A stretch of DNA of 64,000 nt from Caulifigura coniformis (GCF_007745175.1 NZ_CP036271.1:6349439-6413438); one strand, 5' to 3'. Positions 52,028-62,353 are shown, numbered from the stretch's first letter. The notes: generated by a model not told the origin, from the letters alone. Numbers and translations are program-made.

Positions 52028-53207
52028 CTGGCATGACGCGAAGACACTCGTCAGTCGCTTTGAGAACGTTCGCGAACTCCTGTCTCGTATGCTCCCGGGC
52101 TGGACCTGCCCCACGTCCTACACCGGCTACACAGAAGCCCTGGCACGCTGGGTCGGCCTGCTGTTTCCCAGAGTCCGCGAGATCCTCCAGACGCATCTTC
52201 GCCGCATGGCCCGCGGGAACTGGACCGTCTCCGGCTGGCTGGTCTTCGGCGCCGACGGCTCCCGATTCGAGTCACCTCGAACCAAGGCCAACGAGCAGGG
52301 GCTCAAGTGTGCCGGCAAGATCCGCACGGCTCCGCAGGTGTATCACACGATGCTGCTGCACCTGGGACTCAACGCCCTGTGGGACTTCCGAATCGGTCCC
52401 GGCACCGCCAGCGAACGACGGCACTTGGAGGAGATGGCCAACTTGCTCCCGGCCGGGAGCCTGATCGCCGCGGACGCCGGCTTCGTGGGCTATGAACTGT
52501 GCCAACGACTCAAGGCGGCCAATGTGTCGTTCCTGCTCCGCGTGGGCGCGAATCTCACAGTGCTCGTTCAGGAACTGGGAGCGCTGATTCATCGCAAGGG
52601 AGACATCGTCTGGCTGTGGCCGGCAAAGTTCCGGGACCAGCCGCCACTCGTTCTGCGAATGATTCTTCTGGGGCGTGGCAAGAAGGCCGTGTTTCTGCTG
52701 ACGGATGTTCTGGAGCCGTCACTTCTGTCGGCCAGGCAGGCCCGGGAAATCTACCGTCGGCGGTGGGGAATCGAGGTCGCGTACAGGACGATCAAGCAGA
52801 CGTTCGATCGTCGGGAATGGCTGAGCCGCACGCCGCGGACGGTGCTGGCCGAGCATACGGCGTCGCTGTTGGGTCTGTGGATCCTGCAGGTCCTGAGCCT
52901 GAAGTCGCTCCGGCGTTGTCATCACGACCCACGACAATGGTCGCCTTCACGGACTCGAGACGTGACGCGCCGTGCGATGCGTCTGGCGCTCGATCGATCG
53001 CTCTTGGAGCCGCTGACATGGCGTGACCAGTTGGGTCAGGCAGTGCGTGACCAATACCGCCGTCGACGCTTGAAGCGCGTTCGTTCGTGGCCACACCAGA
53101 AACACGAGCCGCCAACTCGTCCACCTGGGATGACCGAACTGACGCCAAAACTCCGCCTCAAGGGGCAAGCCTTGCTCGATGCGTCATAGAAATCGTGGAC
53201 GGCGTTG
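52027..53207 (+). mobile_element. IS4-family insertion sequence, copy 2 (inner end truncated)
   Basis: 1181 bases nearly identical to copy 1 in the opposite orientation, lacking its first 256 bases, including the inner terminal repeat and transposase start. I noticed only a few substitutions against copy 1 (two near 52045-52052, one near 52151), implying recent duplication. The outer end AATCGTGGACGGCGTTG is intact. Confidence 0.9.
52029..53189 (+). pseudogene. IS4-family transposase, N-terminally truncated
   Basis: The frame matches copy-1 transposase from W52 to its C-terminus. It retains D127, D200, E300 and the YREK signature, but lacks the first 51 residues, which belong to the DNA-binding region. 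A shifted upstream start (51993) would add 12 unrelated residues. It is probably inactive on its own. Confidence 0.88.
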
Positions 53208-53216
53208 GGTGCCATG
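53208..53216 (+). repeat. Right 9-bp target duplication of the composite element
   Basis: GGTGCCATG follows the outer end of IS4 copy 2 and is identical to 41082-41090. Confidence 0.8.
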
Positions 53217-53320
53217 CTGACGTCGCGGAGCAGCGTGAGCTTATGAGTTCAGTTTGGCGTTCTCGCTTTCTTCCGGGTGAGCGAAAGGGAGTTTTCAATC
53301 ACGACCGTCCGCGACCATGG

Positions 53321-54190
53321 TCAGCCTCGAAATATTCTCTCTTGATGAAAATTCAACGCAGCGCGGTCCGGCGGGAGGCGGCGGGGTGGGAGTAGGGGTT
53401 GGCCGTGGGCTTCGAGGAGGGAGGTGGGGAGGCGGGCTTCTTTGGCGTTTTTTTGCAGCCGGTTGGAGACGACGACGCGGAGGTCGTTATCGATGGTGAT
53501 GAGGCCGCGGTCGAAGGCGGCGTCAAAGAGAGCGTTCAGGCAGAGGCCGTTGGTGGGGTCGGCGCGGCGGGCGGGGTGTGTGCTCCAGGGGAGGATGTGG
53601 CTGGCGCGGAGGAGTTTGGGTTCCTTGAGGCCGGTGATGGCGCAGGTGGCGTCGTATGAGACGAGGACGGCGCGGCGGAAGAAGGTTTGGACGCGGCGGG
53701 CGCGGATGAGCTGGAGGGCTTCGGTGGGGCCGGTTGGGGGTTGGAGGTCGGGTGCGGTCTCACGGTCGCGGTCCGTGGGCTTTGATTCTGTGCCCGGGGG
53801 TTGATCTGGGCCCTCATCCGGCCTGCGGCCACCTTCTCCCCGGTGGGGGTTGGGATCGGGGGTGGGAGCGGTTTGCGGGGAGAAGGATTGAAGTGTGAGT
53901 TGTTCGTGGAGGGTTTCGGATTCGTTGGCGATGGATTCGGAGTTGGTCTGGAATTCGGCCCAGAGGTTGCGGTCGGCCTGGCTGGCGCCGGTGAGGCCCT
54001 TGCGGCCGGTGGAGGTGATGGAGGGGTCGAGGCTGGCGAAGTTGAGGGCCTTCATCGCGACGGCGCTCGGTGTGCGGCCGATGAGGGCAGCGAGCGATTT
54101 GATTTCGGCGTTTCTCGAATCGAGCTTGCCGTAGGGGAGTGAGAGGTAGAGGCGGAGGACGGCGAGGAGTTGGTCGCGGGTCCAGTGCAT
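53321..54190 (-). CDS. HNH endonuclease
   Basis: A 289-residue nuclease. The N-terminal ~60 residues (WTRDQLLAVLRLYLSLPYGK, IGRTPSAVAMKALNFASLD) form a helical DNA-binding-like domain seen in YdjO-type/restriction-linked HNH proteins. The C-terminal HNH core has CAITGL, LRASHILPWS, RRADPTNGLCLNALFDAAFDRGLI. Between them is a Pro/Glu/Arg-rich linker (about residues 105-155) whose DNA contains a dispersed-repeat-like sequence at 53809-53860. This is chromosomal DNA just outside the composite element. A role in restriction is plausible but unproven. Confidence 0.85.
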   Translation of the reverse strand: MHWTRDQLLAVLRLYLSLPYGKLDSRNAEIKSLAALIGRTPSAVAMKALNFASLDPSITSTGRKGLTGASQADRNLWAEFQTNSESIANESETLHEQLTLQSFSPQTAPTPDPNPHRGEGGRRPDEGPDQPPGTESKPTDRDRETAPDLQPPTGPTEALQLIRARRVQTFFRRAVLVSYDATCAITGLKEPKLLRASHILPWSTHPARRADPTNGLCLNALFDAAFDRGLITIDNDLRVVVSNRLQKNAKEARLPTSLLEAHGQPLLPPRRLPPDRAALNFHQERIFRG

Positions 54191-54534
54191 GTGCGGGGGG
54201 CGCGCTTCGCTGGCGGGGCGCGGCTCACGGGAGTGATCGTGGGGTTGGGCGGTTCAGAGACAGGAATCTCTGTGCCGCTGTGTGGGTCGAGCGTAGGTTG
54301 CGAATGTGCTTGTCGCAATTCGTCCGCGCAGGTTGGGCTTTCCTGTGGTTTGTCCTCCAGCTGCGAATGGCCGGAGGCTAGGCCATTGTCATGCCTCCTG
54401 TGCAGGCGATTGAACGGTTCTCGATTCGCGTTTGTCCATTCATCGCCTGCGGAACCCGGAATACCAACATTGAAGATGCTGTAGCGCCTGCCGCTCACTT
54501 CTTATGCCAGGTCTCGGCCGCGCCGCATCAGTTT
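54191..54534. other. Intergenic region
   Basis: 344 bases between the HNH gene and the next leftward gene. It contains a small inverted repeat (CAGAGA...TCTCTG near 54256). No gene is supported. Confidence 0.45.
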
Positions 54535-54840
54535 TCATTCCTCCGGGTCGGCCGGGCGGCGGTTCCACCAGCCGAGGAGTTTTCCGGTCCAGGTTCCCGG
54601 GAAGGTGAGCCGCATCCGCAGCGATTGGTGCCGGGCGTACGATTCGGCCGTTTCGCGGCTTGTGTAGACGTGGAACTCGTCACCGCCGCGGGGTTCCCAG
54701 GACCATCCGGTCCAGTGATGCGAATAGATCGGCAGGCCGGTTTCGTCGGCCGGGCCGGGGTCGATGTTGCAGACGATCATCCAGGAGGGGAGTGACGTTT
54801 TTCGGTCGAGGATGTGGATGCAGTCTCGTGGCCTGGCCAT
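54535..54840 (-). CDS. Small hypothetical protein
   Basis: A 101-residue soluble protein with many aromatic residues (PSWMIVCNIDPGPADETG, SHHWTGWSWEPRGGDEFHVY, TAESYARHQSLRMRLTFPG). The composition looks like a real globular protein, not a shadow frame. No family recognised. The start at ATG 54840 is the first ATG. Confidence 0.6.
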   Translation of the reverse strand: MARPRDCIHILDRKTSLPSWMIVCNIDPGPADETGLPIYSHHWTGWSWEPRGGDEFHVYTSRETAESYARHQSLRMRLTFPGTWTGKLLGWWNRRPADPEE

Positions 54841-54975
54841 GAATCGTTGCCCGCGCGAGATAGTGAGCCGGTGGCCGCGTTGAGGCCGGGTGTCCGGGAC
54901 GGAATCCCACTTTTGCGAGGCGGATTCGTCAAGGGGAGTGATGGGGCGGGAGCGGCGGCGTTCGTGGTTTGCGGG

Positions 54976-55009
54976 GACCGGCGGCTAGCGCCTGGCCGCT
55001 CACTTTGGG
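54976..55009. repeat. Dispersed GCTAGC-centred repeat, copy 1
   Basis: GACCGGCGGCTAGCGCC followed by TGGCCGCTCACTTTGGG. The core GGCGGCTAGCGCC is nearly palindromic. Three copies occur within 0.8 kb. Confidence 0.75.
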
Positions 55010-55073
55010 TGGGGCCTGGCTGGGATACGGGGATTGAATGATGCTGATGGGGAACTGCTGGCGGTTGGGCACG

Positions 55074-55107
55074 GACCGGCGGCTAGCGCCTGGCCGCTCA
55101 CTTTGGG
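55074..55107. repeat. Dispersed GCTAGC-centred repeat, copy 2
   Basis: Identical over 34 bases to copy 1 and located just past the 3' end of the RNase P RNA gene. Confidence 0.75.
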
Positions 55108-55121
55108 GGGGGATGGAAAAT

Positions 55122-55636
<515 letters not shown>

Positions 55637-55643
55637 GAACCCG

Positions 55644-55672
55644 ATTGTACGGGGAAGCGGGGCGGGGAGAAC
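55644..55672 (-). promoter_or_regulatory. rnpB promoter
   Basis: A TACAAT -10 box (55649-55644) lies seven bases before the predicted 5' end of rnpB. A weak -35-like TTCTCC lies 16 bases further upstream. Confidence 0.65.
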
Positions 55673-55754
55673 CATCGGGGAGGCGGTGGATGGTTCGATT
55701 GCGGGGATGGCTCGGCGGGGGGGCGATCGAGGTTGGGGGTTGAATCGTTCGGCC

Positions 55755-55782
55755 GACCGGCGGCTAGCGCCTTGCCGCTCAC
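55755..55782. repeat. Dispersed GCTAGC-centred repeat, copy 3
   Basis: 28 bases matching copies 1 and 2 with one change (CCTTGCC for CCTGGCC), upstream of the rnpB promoter. The spacer from here to glgB otherwise holds nothing recognisable. Confidence 0.7.
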
Positions 55783-56013
55783 GATTGCCGCTTGTGATTG
55801 CCTATTTTTCCACGTTGAAAAACGCCCGTTGTTGACCTGCGGGGGGGGAAGTACGATCCGGGCGGCGGTCTCCTTGATTCGGGACGACAGCGAGCCGGGA
55901 ACATGCCCATGTTTCCGGGTCGTCCGTTTTATTGGCCGTCGTTGTCATGGACGACCTGGTCGGTTCGCGCTGAGTGCTCGGCGTGTTCCAAGGATGTTTC
56001 CCCGCGACCCCTC

Positions 56014-58023
56014 ATGCCCGCCACGACGATCGCTGCACGTCCGCTTTCGGCATCTTCCCAGGCCTTCGTCGTCCGAACGAACCAATGGGCGGATGCTTCG
56101 CAGGCGCAGGCTCTCTCTCACGGCGTTAATTGCACGATGTATCACACCCAAGGCGCACACCCTGCAGTCCACGAAGGCCGTTCCGGCACGTGGTTTTCCG
56201 TCTGGGCTCCGAACGCGCGGGAAGTCTGCGTCGTCGGCGACTTCAACTACTGGCAGCACGGCGCGTTTTACCTGAATTCCAGCGACTCGGGCGTGTGGTG
56301 GGGGTTCATTCCGGGCGTCAGCGCGGGAGCTCACTACAAGTACAGCATCCGCACGCAGTGGGGGACGCTGATCGAGAAGTCGGATCCGTACGCCTTCGCG
56401 GCGGAGATTCCTCCGAAGACGGCCAGCATCGTGGCCGACCTCTCGAACTTCGAGTGGAACGACCAGGAGTGGATGACGAAGCGGCGCGAGACCGACTGGT
56501 TTTCGAAGCCGATTTCGATCTACGAAGTGCATCTCGGGAGCTGGAAGAGGCCGTGGGACAAGCGGCGGTACCACACGTACGCCGAGCTGGCGGAGATGCT
56601 GATCGAGCACATGCACGACATGGGCTTCACGCATCTGCAGCTGATGCCGATCACGGAGTTTCCATTTGACGGCTCGTGGGGTTATCAGCCGACGGGCTAT
56701 TTCGCTCCGACCAGCCGGTTCGGAACTCCGAAAGACTTCCAGTTGTTCATTGATGCGCTGCACCGGGCGGATATTTCGGTGCTGGTCGACTGGGTTCCGG
56801 GACACTTCCCGACGGATGCGCACGGGCTGGGCCGGTTCGACGGCACGGCGCTGTATGAGCATGAAGATCCGCGGATGGGGTTCCATCCGGACTGGAACAC
56901 CTACATTTTCAATTACGGGCGGAATGAAGTCCGCAGCTTCCTGCTGTCGAGCGCGCGGTTCTGGTGCGACCAGTACCACATCGACGGGCTGCGCGTGGAT
57001 GCGGTCGCCTCGATGCTGTACCTCGACTACTCCCGCAACAGCGGCGAGTGGATTCCGAACCCCTTTGGCGGGCGCGAGAATCTCGAGGCGATCCAGTTCC
57101 TGAAGGACATGAACACGTCGCTGCATGGCGAGTTCCCGGGCATCCTGACGATCGCCGAGGAATCGACTGCCTGGCCGGGCGTTTCGCGGCCTGTGTACGA
57201 CGGGGGCCTGGGATTCAGCGCCAAGTGGGACATGGGCTGGATGAACGACACGCTGCGCTACCTGCGACGTGATCCGATCTATCGTTCCCATCACCAGAAC
57301 GAGCTGTCGTTCCGGATGGTGTATGCGTTCACCGAGAACTTCATCATGCCGCTGTCGCACGATGAAGTGGTGCATGGCAAGGGGTCGCTGCTGTCGCAGA
57401 TGCCGGGGGATGAATGGCAGAAGTTCGCCAACCTGCGGCTGATGTTCGGATACCAGTCGACGATTCCGGGGAAGACGCTGATCTTCATGGGTGACGAGAT
57501 CGCCCAGCCGCAGGAATGGAATCACGATTCGCAGATCGACTGGCCGCTGCTGGAGAAGCCGCGTCACGCCGGAATGCAGGCGTATGTTCGCGACCTCAAC
57601 AAGTTCGTGGCGGCGCATCCGGCGCTGCACGAGCGTGATTTCACGAGCGACGGTTTTGAGTGGATCAGCGGCGACGACGCGGCCAACTGCGTTTATGCGT
57701 GGTGCCGGTTCTCGGCCGACCGCAGTGAGACGCTGGTCATTGTCCTGAACATGACTCCGGTTCCGCGTCACAACTACGGGATCGGCGTTCCGGAACTGGG
57801 CTACTACCGGGAAGTGTTCAACAGCGACGCCAAGCGGTATGGCGGCGGGGACGTCGGCAACGCCGGCGGAGTCGAGAGCCTTCCGGTTCCCTCTCATGGG
57901 CGGGCACAGAGCATCAGCATCACGCTGGCTCCGCTGAGCCTGACGATCTTCAAGGTTGAGCCTTCGAAGACGCCGATGAAGCCCGCTGCTCCGGCGAAGG
58001 CGGGACCGGTTTCGAAGAAGTAG
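56014..58023 (+). CDS. glgB: 1,4-alpha-glucan branching enzyme
   Basis: A GH13 branching enzyme of 669 residues if begun at ATG 56014; the frame extends to 55903 but those 37 residues are not family-like. An N-terminal CBM48 module ([23 protein letters not shown]) precedes the (beta/alpha)8 domain with [27 protein letters not shown], the nucleophile Asp in [13 protein letters not shown], the acid Glu in [11 protein letters not shown], and [13 protein letters not shown]-terminal all-beta domain and a Lys/Pro/Ala tail follow. It makes alpha-1,6 branches in glycogen. No other glg gene is adjacent. Confidence 0.95.
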   Translation: MPATTIAARPLSASSQAFVVRTNQWADASQAQALSHGVNCTMYHTQGAHPAVHEGRSGTWFSVWAPNAREVCVVGDFNYWQHGAFYLNSSDSGVWWGFIPGVSAGAHYKYSIRTQWGTLIEKSDPYAFAAEIPPKTASIVADLSNFEWNDQEWMTKRRETDWFSKPISIYEVHLGSWKRPWDKRRYHTYAELAEMLIEHMHDMGFTHLQLMPITEFPFDGSWGYQPTGYFAPTSRFGTPKDFQLFIDALHRADISVLVDWVPGHFPTDAHGLGRFDGTALYEHEDPRMGFHPDWNTYIFNYGRNEVRSFLLSSARFWCDQYHIDGLRVDAVASMLYLDYSRNSGEWIPNPFGGRENLEAIQFLKDMNTSLHGEFPGILTIAEESTAWPGVSRPVYDGGLGFSAKWDMGWMNDTLRYLRRDPIYRSHHQNELSFRMVYAFTENFIMPLSHDEVVHGKGSLLSQMPGDEWQKFANLRLMFGYQSTIPGKTLIFMGDEIAQPQEWNHDSQIDWPLLEKPRHAGMQAYVRDLNKFVAAHPALHERDFTSDGFEWISGDDAANCVYAWCRFSADRSETLVIVLNMTPVPRHNYGIGVPELGYYREVFNSDAKRYGGGDVGNAGGVESLPVPSHGRAQSISITLAPLSLTIFKVEPSKTPMKPAAPAKAGPVSKK

Positions 58024-58033
58024 GGAAGGTGGT

Positions 58034-58058
58034 CCCCCGGGCGCATTCCGGGGGCTTT
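58034..58058. terminator. Probable terminator hairpin
   Basis: CCCCCGG and CCGGGGG form a 7-bp GC-only stem with a 7-base loop, then CTTT. It lies between the convergent glgB and porin genes. The U tract is short. Confidence 0.55.
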
Positions 58059-58088
58059 GGGTGTGAGCAATTCACGCTGCTGCCGGGC

Positions 58089-59696
58089 TCAGTACCGCAA
58101 TGACGTCTGCACGTAGAACTGGCTGGCGTCGTCACGGGGGACGGTGCGTTCGATGAACTCGCCATACCAGAACCAGGAATACCCCATCTGGATGTCGAGG
58201 TTCGCGTTGAACGCGTAGTAGCCGTAGACATCGAGCGCATCGCCGACGTCGGTCCCGTTGTTCGGGGTTCCGAACGGTGCTCCGGCGACGTTGTAGACGA
58301 CGTCATCGTCGCTCGCGAGACGGAACTTGTGATACGCCCCGACGAGGGACGACTTCGCAGTCGGCTTCACTTCGAGCTGGGCGCAGAGGTCGATCAGGTT
58401 CTGTCCGGAGAGGTTATCGCTGAGCGCCCAGTAGGCATGTCCGAGCGGAAACAGCACGTCGAAGGTGTTGGTCTGGCCGTCGGAGCGGTCGACGTCGCCT
58501 GAGCCGAAGTAGGCGAGGCCGCTCAGTCGTGGCGTCCAGAGAGCCTTCTTCCAGGTGTGTCCGGCCACCGCGGTGATGAATCCGGCGTTCACGCGTTCTC
58601 CGTCATCGTCGCCGAACTGGTAGGCGCCTTCGACGTCGAAGTCCCAGACCCGTTCCTGTTCGATCGGCACGAGCCAGGAATAGCGCGATCCGAGTGTATG
58701 CCGCCGCCCGTCTGCCCGTCCGGCGACGGGTTCGGTGTTGTTGAGCCACAGCCAGTAGAGGTCGAGGTTGGCGTTCTCGATGCCGGTGTAGGTGAAGTAC
58801 GTGCCGCTGAACCACACATCGCGGTTCGCCTTGTCGAACTTGTTGTCGAACTCGAAGACGTTGCGATAGCCGGTGGCCGAGTTGACCGGGTTGACGGCAA
58901 AGGCGTCGAACTTCCAGTCCTTGTCTTTCACCATGTAGCGGAAGCCCTCGAAGTTGCGGCGGGTGTTGGCCCAGTCGAGGGGGGACACGAGTCGCTGCCG
59001 GCCGAAGAGGAGCTCCTGGCGGCCGTAGCGGAGGGTGTGCGAGCCGGTGTCTGTGTCGAAGAGATGGACGTCGACAAACGCGTTGAGGAGGTCCCAGCGG
59101 TTGACGTCGGTGGGCTGGATTGGGAGGTCTTCGCCCCAGCTGTCGGCGTTGATGCCTTCGACATAGAAGCGGAACGTGTCGCCCGCCTTGAGGTCGACAT
59201 AGTGACGCCAGCGGAGAAGGTTGTAGGTGTCGTGTCCGGGGCCGCCGGGCTGCAGGCGGTTGTCCTGGTTCATGTAGCGATGGCGGAGTTCGCCGCCGGT
59301 CGAGAAGACGAAGTCGGTGTCGAACAACTCAAACTTCATCAGCTTGGCTTCTTCGCCAAGGATGTCTGGTTCGCCGGGTTTGTCCTTCGACGAGAAGTCG
59401 TTGTCGAAGAACAGGGGCTTGTAGGGCCCGGTCGGCGGCAGCACCTTGGGGCCGGGGAATGCGGGAGGCGTTTTCTTCGGCGGCGCTTTCGCGGGCGACT
59501 TTTTCACCGGAGCCGCGGGAACGGGGGCGGACTCGGGCGAAGCGGTGGGGAGCGGCGCCGGCCGGGTGACGGCGTCGTCATCGACGGGGACCGCGGTTGC
59601 AGACGGCGGTTCGTCTCCCCGCGCGTCGCGGACCTGCGCGGCGGAGGTCGCGACGAACGTCCACACGAGTACGGAGAGTTTCCAGCGGCAATCCAT
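58089..59696 (-). CDS. Alginate-export-like outer-membrane porin
   Basis: A 535-residue exported protein. After a signal peptide (LVWTFVATSAAQVRDARGD) and a Pro/Ala/Lys-rich stretch, the rest is an AlgE-type beta-barrel pattern: FSTGGELRHRYMNQDNR, DTYNLLRWRHYVDLKAGDTFRFY, HTLRYGRQELLFGRQRLVSP, and a final strand ending in aromatic residues (FYVQTSLRY). Such barrels pass polysaccharides or other anionic solutes through the outer membrane. The cargo is unknown; no alginate genes are adjacent. Confidence 0.8.
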   Translation of the reverse strand: MDCRWKLSVLVWTFVATSAAQVRDARGDEPPSATAVPVDDDAVTRPAPLPTASPESAPVPAAPVKKSPAKAPPKKTPPAFPGPKVLPPTGPYKPLFFDNDFSSKDKPGEPDILGEEAKLMKFELFDTDFVFSTGGELRHRYMNQDNRLQPGGPGHDTYNLLRWRHYVDLKAGDTFRFYVEGINADSWGEDLPIQPTDVNRWDLLNAFVDVHLFDTDTGSHTLRYGRQELLFGRQRLVSPLDWANTRRNFEGFRYMVKDKDWKFDAFAVNPVNSATGYRNVFEFDNKFDKANRDVWFSGTYFTYTGIENANLDLYWLWLNNTEPVAGRADGRRHTLGSRYSWLVPIEQERVWDFDVEGAYQFGDDDGERVNAGFITAVAGHTWKKALWTPRLSGLAYFGSGDVDRSDGQTNTFDVLFPLGHAYWALSDNLSGQNLIDLCAQLEVKPTAKSSLVGAYHKFRLASDDDVVYNVAGAPFGTPNNGTDVGDALDVYGYYAFNANLDIQMGYSWFWYGEFIERTVPRDDASQFYVQTSLRY

Positions 59697-59949
59697 GCCT
59701 GGCGTCCCTGCGGGGTGAGTCGTCCGGAACGCTTTACGCGATCACGGCGACTCTCGACCTTGCCAGAGTCGATGCGCAGCCCTGGCTTACCGGAAGAGAT
59801 CGGCCGCCATCGGTGCCAGTGGTCCGCCTGAAGTCTGCGGTTCTCGCCAGGGCTTCGGGAACCCGAAGTCCGCCGTCGGCATTTTCGCTACAATCGAACC
59901 CACCAAGCCCGGCTGCACTTCGAGGTCCCGGCCGCGATCCCTCCTTCCG

Positions 59950-60900
59950 ATGTCCGCAAGCAATCCCGGCGACCTCCAGTTCAAATACCTCCAGGTCGGC
60001 GACCTCCGGCGGCTGGAGCAGATGCTGTTCGCTCCCCGGCGCACCGTCGAGGGGCGCTTTTCGGGGCACTATGCGACCCGCCAGCGCGGGCAGAGCGTCG
60101 AGTTTCGCGACTACCGCCCTTATTTTCCCGGGGACGAAGTGGGGGCGATCGACTGGCGGGTGTACGGGCGGACGGATCGGCTGGTCATCAAGCTCTTCGA
60201 GCAGCAGAGCGAACTGACTGTTCACCTGCTGATCGACGCCAGCGGCAGCATGGACTTTCGCGGCGCGAGTCCCGGCTCAAAGGCCGACAGCAAGTTCGAC
60301 TACGCCTGCCGGCTCGCGGCCGCCATCGGGTTTCTGATCTCGAAGCAGCATGACCGCTTTTCGTTCTCGATGTGTCAGCGTCGAGTCGGGAGCGACGTTT
60401 CGCCATTGCGGTACTTCTTCCCGCCCGACCGCAGCGTGCGGCATCTGATGGGCGTGCTGGAAGGGATGGAAACCGCCCGGCCGCGAGGCGAGTCGGCCCT
60501 GTCGGACGCTCTGCACGAACTGGCCCGTCGTGGAAAGCGGCGTGAGCTGGTGATCCTCTTCAGCGATCTCCTCGGTGATCCGGACGAGGTCGCGGCCGCA
60601 CTGTCGAGCCGGGTGCAATTCGGCGGAGAAGCGGTAGTGATGCACATCCTGCATCCGGACGAGATCGAGCTGCCTGATGTCGACCGCGGGATCTTTATCG
60701 ATAGCGAGACCGGCTCGAAGGTCCGCGTCGACGTCCCCGAGATTCGCGACGCCTATCACGCGAAGATGCGGGAATTCCTCGAGGGCTGGGAAGCCCGCTG
60801 CACGGCGATGGGCATCGACTACTGCCGAATGGAGACGTCGGAACCGTACTGGCAGGCGCTGGAGCGATATCTCGTCGGCCGTGCGGCGGTCGGTCGCTGA
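59950..60900 (+). CDS. DUF58 domain protein
   Basis: A 316-residue cytosolic protein with a vWA-like DUF58 fold: RRTVEGRFSGHYATRQRGQSVEFRDYRPY (split), GDEVGAIDWRVYGRTDRLVIK, the metal-site motif LLIDASGSMDF, and ELVILFSDLLGDPDEV. DUF58 proteins usually act with a MoxR-type AAA+ ATPase in complex assembly; no moxR gene is in the window, and one may lie elsewhere. The start ATG 59950 is the first in frame. Confidence 0.9.
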   Translation: MSASNPGDLQFKYLQVGDLRRLEQMLFAPRRTVEGRFSGHYATRQRGQSVEFRDYRPYFPGDEVGAIDWRVYGRTDRLVIKLFEQQSELTVHLLIDASGSMDFRGASPGSKADSKFDYACRLAAAIGFLISKQHDRFSFSMCQRRVGSDVSPLRYFFPPDRSVRHLMGVLEGMETARPRGESALSDALHELARRGKRRELVILFSDLLGDPDEVAAALSSRVQFGGEAVVMHILHPDEIELPDVDRGIFIDSETGSKVRVDVPEIRDAYHAKMREFLEGWEARCTAMGIDYCRMETSEPYWQALERYLVGRAAVGR

Positions 60901-60925
60901 GCGGCGTCCCGGAGCCATCGTCTCA

Positions 60926-62353
60926 TCAGCCTGTTCCCATGGTGAACAGATCCGGGCCGGCGGGATCGGGTTCTTTGGTTCGACGTTTCGCCTCCCAGTG
61001 TCCGACGAGTCCGGCCACGATCGCCACGACGATCAGCGGCTCGAGGACGCGCCGATAGCGGTAGCTCTCGATCTCCAACAGCGCGGTAATCACCGGGAAG
61101 TAGATGAAGATGATCGCCAGCGACAGTCCGAAGAATCGTGTTTCCGGGCGGCGGATCAGCAGCAGCGTTCCCAGCATGCAGGCGACAAAATCGATTTCCA
61201 GCCAGTGGACCGAGTTGGACAGCGTGTGACTGAGAATGATTTCGTACCACGAAGCGATCGGCTCAAATCGCCAGGTGTGTTGTCCGACGTGGGCCTTCGG
61301 GTTTCTGAAATCGTAGGTTGAGTAATAGGGATACTCGTCCACGCTTGTCCGCCAGAAGTTGCCCAGCCGCTTGAACGTCTTCCAGGTGAACACGCCGGGA
61401 TTGGCCCGCACGGCGTCGAAGCAGGTCGCGGTGACCAGCTTGTCGACCTGTTCGTCGGACAGGCCAACTTCCTTGAGGCGTCTCAGGACCCGGTAGCCAT
61501 TGCGGATGTCCGGATCGAAGGTGTGTTCGAGTTCGGGCAGGAGCTTCAAGAGCTGTCGTCCGGCGGCGGTGTCGGGAATCGGGAGGTTCGCGGCCGATTG
61601 ATCGTGGAAGCAGACGACCCACTTATTGATGGGGGGGACTTTGGCGACATACGGTGCATCGTGATTCAGCTGGTTCCGGAGCATGGCCGGGGCGAGAACC
61701 GACAGCAGAGCCAGCCCACCCGCCAGTGCATGCTTCAGGCGTTGGACTCGGGGGAGGGCGGGCATCAGGAAGACGAGGCCGAACAGGGGCAGCCAGAGCA
61801 TTTGCGGAATGGGACGGACAAGCGTCGCTGCGGCCAGGAGTCCGCCCGTGAACGCCATCTTCCAGGCGGCAGGCTTGCGGTAATAACCCGCCAGTGCCGT
61901 CAGGGTCGCCGTCATCAGGAACATGAAGAGAGTTCCGGTCAGCGTGACATTCGCAAACCAGGCACGTGTCACGCAGGCCACCGACAGCGCGTATCCGGCC
62001 ACGGTCACGAGGCGCGAGCCGGTGAGGAGCCAGCACATCCAGGCAGTCATGAGACTGCTGCACATCTGCAGCAGATGCTGGGCAATGACGGTCGCGAACA
62101 GGGCATTCGACCCGAAGAGACTCTGCATCGTGCCCAGAAAGATCGGATACAGCGGCGTGCGGTAGTCGACCTCGTCATCGATCTGGAGCCAGTCCCCGTC
62201 ACGAACGAGAAGTCCGCGTTCCCAGTATTCACGGGCGTCGTCGACGATCACCGCCGGTCCGGTGCAGAACGTCAGGGCATGCTTGGTGGCGCTGATGGCG
62301 ACCAGCCCGGCCATGATGATGCAGAACTGCCGCGTCGAAAGTTGCCATCTCAT
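60926..62353 (-). CDS. GT-C-like polytopic membrane protein
   Basis: A 475-residue membrane protein from ATG 62353, which has GGGAGG upstream; the 25 arginine-rich residues before it in the open frame are unlikely to be translated. About ten membrane helices are visible. A loop after the first helix carries DDAREYWERGLLV and DYRTPLYPIFLG, the acidic pattern of ArnT/PMT-like glycosyltransferases. A long soluble loop lies between the sixth and later helices. Probably a lipid-linked sugar transferase; no partner gene adjacent. Confidence 0.7.
   Translation of the reverse strand: MRWQLSTRQFCIIMAGLVAISATKHALTFCTGPAVIVDDAREYWERGLLVRDGDWLQIDDEVDYRTPLYPIFLGTMQSLFGSNALFATVIAQHLLQMCSSLMTAWMCWLLTGSRLVTVAGYALSVACVTRAWFANVTLTGTLFMFLMTATLTALAGYYRKPAAWKMAFTGGLLAAATLVRPIPQMLWLPLFGLVFLMPALPRVQRLKHALAGGLALLSVLAPAMLRNQLNHDAPYVAKVPPINKWVVCFHDQSAANLPIPDTAAGRQLLKLLPELEHTFDPDIRNGYRVLRRLKEVGLSDEQVDKLVTATCFDAVRANPGVFTWKTFKRLGNFWRTSVDEYPYYSTYDFRNPKAHVGQHTWRFEPIASWYEIILSHTLSNSVHWLEIDFVACMLGTLLLIRRPETRFFGLSLAIIFIYFPVITALLEIESYRYRRVLEPLIVVAIVAGLVGHWEAKRRTKEPDPAGPDLFTMGTG

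Larger units (their letters stand above)
41091..53207. mobile_element. Putative IS4-bounded composite transposon
   Basis: Two copies of the same IS4-family element lie in opposite orientation at the ends of a 12,117-base segment. Both outer ends start with the terminal sequence CAACGCCGTCCACGATT (read inwards). Both are flanked by identical 9-bp sequences GGTGCCATG, as expected if the whole unit inserted in one event. The cargo holds a kinase gene, IS630- and IS3-family elements, a methyltransferase-like operon, ParDE and VapBC-like modules and an AIPR remnant. Copy 1 encodes an intact transposase; copy 2 is truncated internally but keeps its outer end. Independent insertions followed by rearrangement cannot be excluded. 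Confidence 0.75.

Noticed and set aside
55945-57897. 650-codon minus-strand frame opposite glgB
   Set aside because: glgB has all GH13 catalytic motifs; the opposite frame is Arg/Val-rich without domains.
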